From the NCBI RefSeq assembly GCF_003071065.1, contig NZ_QCXX01000002.1, forward strand, positions 864,375-928,374: a DNA stretch of 64,000 nucleotides, read 5' to 3'. Position 1 is the stretch's first letter. Each line of letters begins with the position of its first letter. The notes under the pieces were generated by a model, which was given only the letters and a program-made list of their open reading frames with translations, was not told where the DNA came from and made no database searches. The position numbers and the translations under genes are program-made. Source of the DNA: Sphingobacterium athyrii (GTDB lineage: Bacteria > Bacteroidota > Bacteroidia > Sphingobacteriales > Sphingobacteriaceae). Of the stretch, positions 63,267 to 64,000 are shown piece after piece.

Positions 63267-63404
63267 TGAGAAATAAAGATTTGTTTATTGAAGATTTTAT
63301 GCAGTTGTTTCCTGATTTGAAGTATTGGACGTCATAATAAACCTGAACCTCAGAAAACACGAAAATCAAGAGATGGAAGAAATCTATAAAACACCTAATT
63401 AATA
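63267..63404 (+). other. Decayed strip between immunity-like and toxin-tail fragments
   Basis: Short pieces only, such as MRNKDLFIEDFMQLFPDLKYWTS followed by two stops, then EPQKTRKSRDGRN and MEEIYKTPN in other frames. Consistent with a broken coding sequence; no family named. Confidence 0.35.
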
Positions 63405-63524
63405 GGTGCTTATGACCTTAAAAACGTTGAGGAAGGCCAATATAAAGAACAAAAAGCTATAGACGAGCACGGTGGTGTCGATAAATTGGATAATAAGTGT
63501 AATGAGGTAATAAAGACAGAATGA
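63405..63524 (+). pseudogene. C-terminal tail of a polymorphic-toxin-like protein
   Basis: The frame gives GAYDLKNVEEGQYKEQKAID then EHGGVDKLDNKCNEVIKTE and a stop. The part EHGGVDKLDNKxNxI resembles the tail of toxin domains at the C-terminus of Rhs-type proteins (GGLxKLxNKINxIxP). The upstream toxin body is missing. The next small open frame begins 28 bases later. Confidence 0.5.
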
Positions 63525-63551
63525 AAGAACTGGAAGAAAAATTTAAAAAAA

Positions 63552-63689
63552 ATGACAAATAGCACTAAAATCAAGGAGTTTTGGTCATGGTTTGAGGAGA
63601 TATATAGTGAATTTGAAGAACAATTAGATAATTCATTTTTAATCAGTGATTTAGATAATAAGGTTTATTCATTAGGTGATTTCACTTAA
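63552..63689 (+). pseudogene. N-terminal fragment of an immunity-like protein
   Basis: 45 residues: MTNSTKIKEFWSWFEEIYSE, then FEEQLDNSFLISDLDNKVYSLGDFT and a stop. The FWxWF start and LDNKVxSLGDF are like the N-terminus of small proteins found after toxin genes, which normally continue for about 100 residues more. Here the frame stops, so it is either truncated or a very small gene. Confidence 0.5.
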
Positions 63690-63787
63690 TAGAAGTGCGA
63701 AGCTCGGGGACTTCACATTTTTTGTGCACCTGCATGTGCGATAACTATAGTTGTAAACTTCGCGAACCAGCCATTCCAGTAGGCAGT

Positions 63788-63873
63788 GTTAACCGAAGAT
63801 AGGGTGTAAGTGCTTCATAGTGAGGTGCAATTTGAAGCACTTTAATTACCACACTTAGCTATCTTCGGGTAAC
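63788..63873. repeat. Nested inverted repeat, 86 bp
   Basis: Outer arms of 15 bases (GTTAACCGAAGATAG and CTATCTTCGGGTAAC, one mismatch) enclose inner 10-base perfect arms AAGTGCTTCA (63808-63817) and TGAAGCACTT (63833-63842). It lies just downstream of the reverse-strand gene at 63887, so it may be a terminator or part of an RNA or mobile element. Confidence 0.6.
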
Positions 63874-63886
63874 AATTTTACAGTTG

Positions 63887-64000
63887 TTATTTTTTGTACA
63901 ACTGCTCATATAGGTCGATAACTTTTTTCTGAAGTTCGATAATTTCGTCGTCACGTTGTTGCAACTTTTGCTTAATTGCGTCTATCTCGTTGACATAGTC
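63887..64000 (-). CDS. C-terminal end of a coiled-coil protein (partial)
   Basis: 37 residues on the reverse strand to a TAA at 63887-63889: DYVNEIDAIKQKLQQRDDEI then IELQKKVIDLYEQLYKK. This is a regular heptad coiled coil. Such tails occur at the end of helix-turn-helix regulators in Bacteroidota, but the fragment does not show which protein it is. Confidence 0.6.
   Translation of the reverse strand, partial: DYVNEIDAIKQKLQQRDDEIIELQKKVIDLYEQLYKK

Noticed and set aside
63788..63873. Integron attC-like site
   Set aside because: The ends do not give the RYYYAAC/GTTRRRY pair, and no integrase or cassette arrangement is visible.
1..64000. CRISPR array, rRNA or intact insertion sequence
   Set aside because: No regularly spaced repeats, conserved rRNA segments or transposase-like proteins were seen.

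Overview
The window looks like a chromosomal segment of a Bacteroidota bacterium, most likely Sphingobacteriaceae (Sphingobacterium-like). The signs are a SusC/SusD pair with surface lipoproteins, several promoters of the TTG-N19/20-TAnnTTTG type, an absence of clear Shine-Dalgarno sequences, and Bacteroidota-specific families (DUF6250, DUF4959, DUF4998). The genus is inferred from the style of the proteins, not from a marker gene. No rRNA, tRNA, CRISPR array or intact transposase was seen.

Layout. 1-4.3 kb: the end of a probable outer-membrane protein, a secreted pectate lyase with a DUF6250 protein, an AraC regulator with a VOC protein, and a 60-bp decayed copy of part of the pectate lyase. 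4.6-6.8 kb: a MarR operon (MarR, degenerate GIY-YIG protein, DUF1330, alpha/beta hydrolase) behind a 40-bp perfect palindrome lying on its promoter. 6.8-14.3 kb: a reverse-strand block of ten genes (MBL hydrolase, alpha/beta hydrolase, thioesterase, DinB, secreted hydrolase, methyltransferase, VOC, GNAT, dihydrolipoyl dehydrogenase, TetR). Three nearly identical TetR-type operators sit in front of tetR, the dehydrogenase gene and the thioesterase gene, which suggests one detoxification-like regulon. 14.7-19.0 kb: a forward cassette (MocR, EamA exporter, 2-hydroxyacid dehydrogenase, PhzF) whose right edge cuts off a thioredoxin gene. 19.1-23.1 kb: a thiol/redox group (thioredoxin remnant, DsrE, OsmC, DJ-1/PfpI, SigZ-type sigma factor with a Cys tail) plus a zinc alcohol dehydrogenase and a small ABM-like protein. 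23.5-25.7 kb: AraC divergent from a flavin amine oxidase.

26-43.7 kb is mostly core genome: mnmE (with a ridA remnant behind it), xpt, an acyl-CoA ligase, proline dehydrogenase, an S4 protein, aroB, ThuA, a BtuB-like TonB receptor with a long leader, S1/P1-type nuclease/phospholipase, a MurG-like glycosyltransferase, FKBP, an aldo/keto reductase, kdsB, a deoxynucleoside kinase, trpS and mazG. 43.9-46.5 kb holds three poorly known genes and an SDR. 46.5-49.8 kb holds a sulfatase and an ArsR-SRPBCC-YdeI operon with a visible promoter/operator. 50.1-59.0 kb is a compact polysaccharide utilisation locus: SusC, SusD, two paralogous lipoproteins and a secreted (alpha/alpha)6-type glycosidase. 59.2-62.1 kb carries a membrane protein, an STM3941-like protein and a DKNYY protein.

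The last 1.9 kb has no long intact gene. It contains broken immunity-like and toxin-tail-like fragments, probably a decayed end of a polymorphic toxin locus, then a nested inverted repeat and the C-terminus of a coiled-coil protein running off the window.
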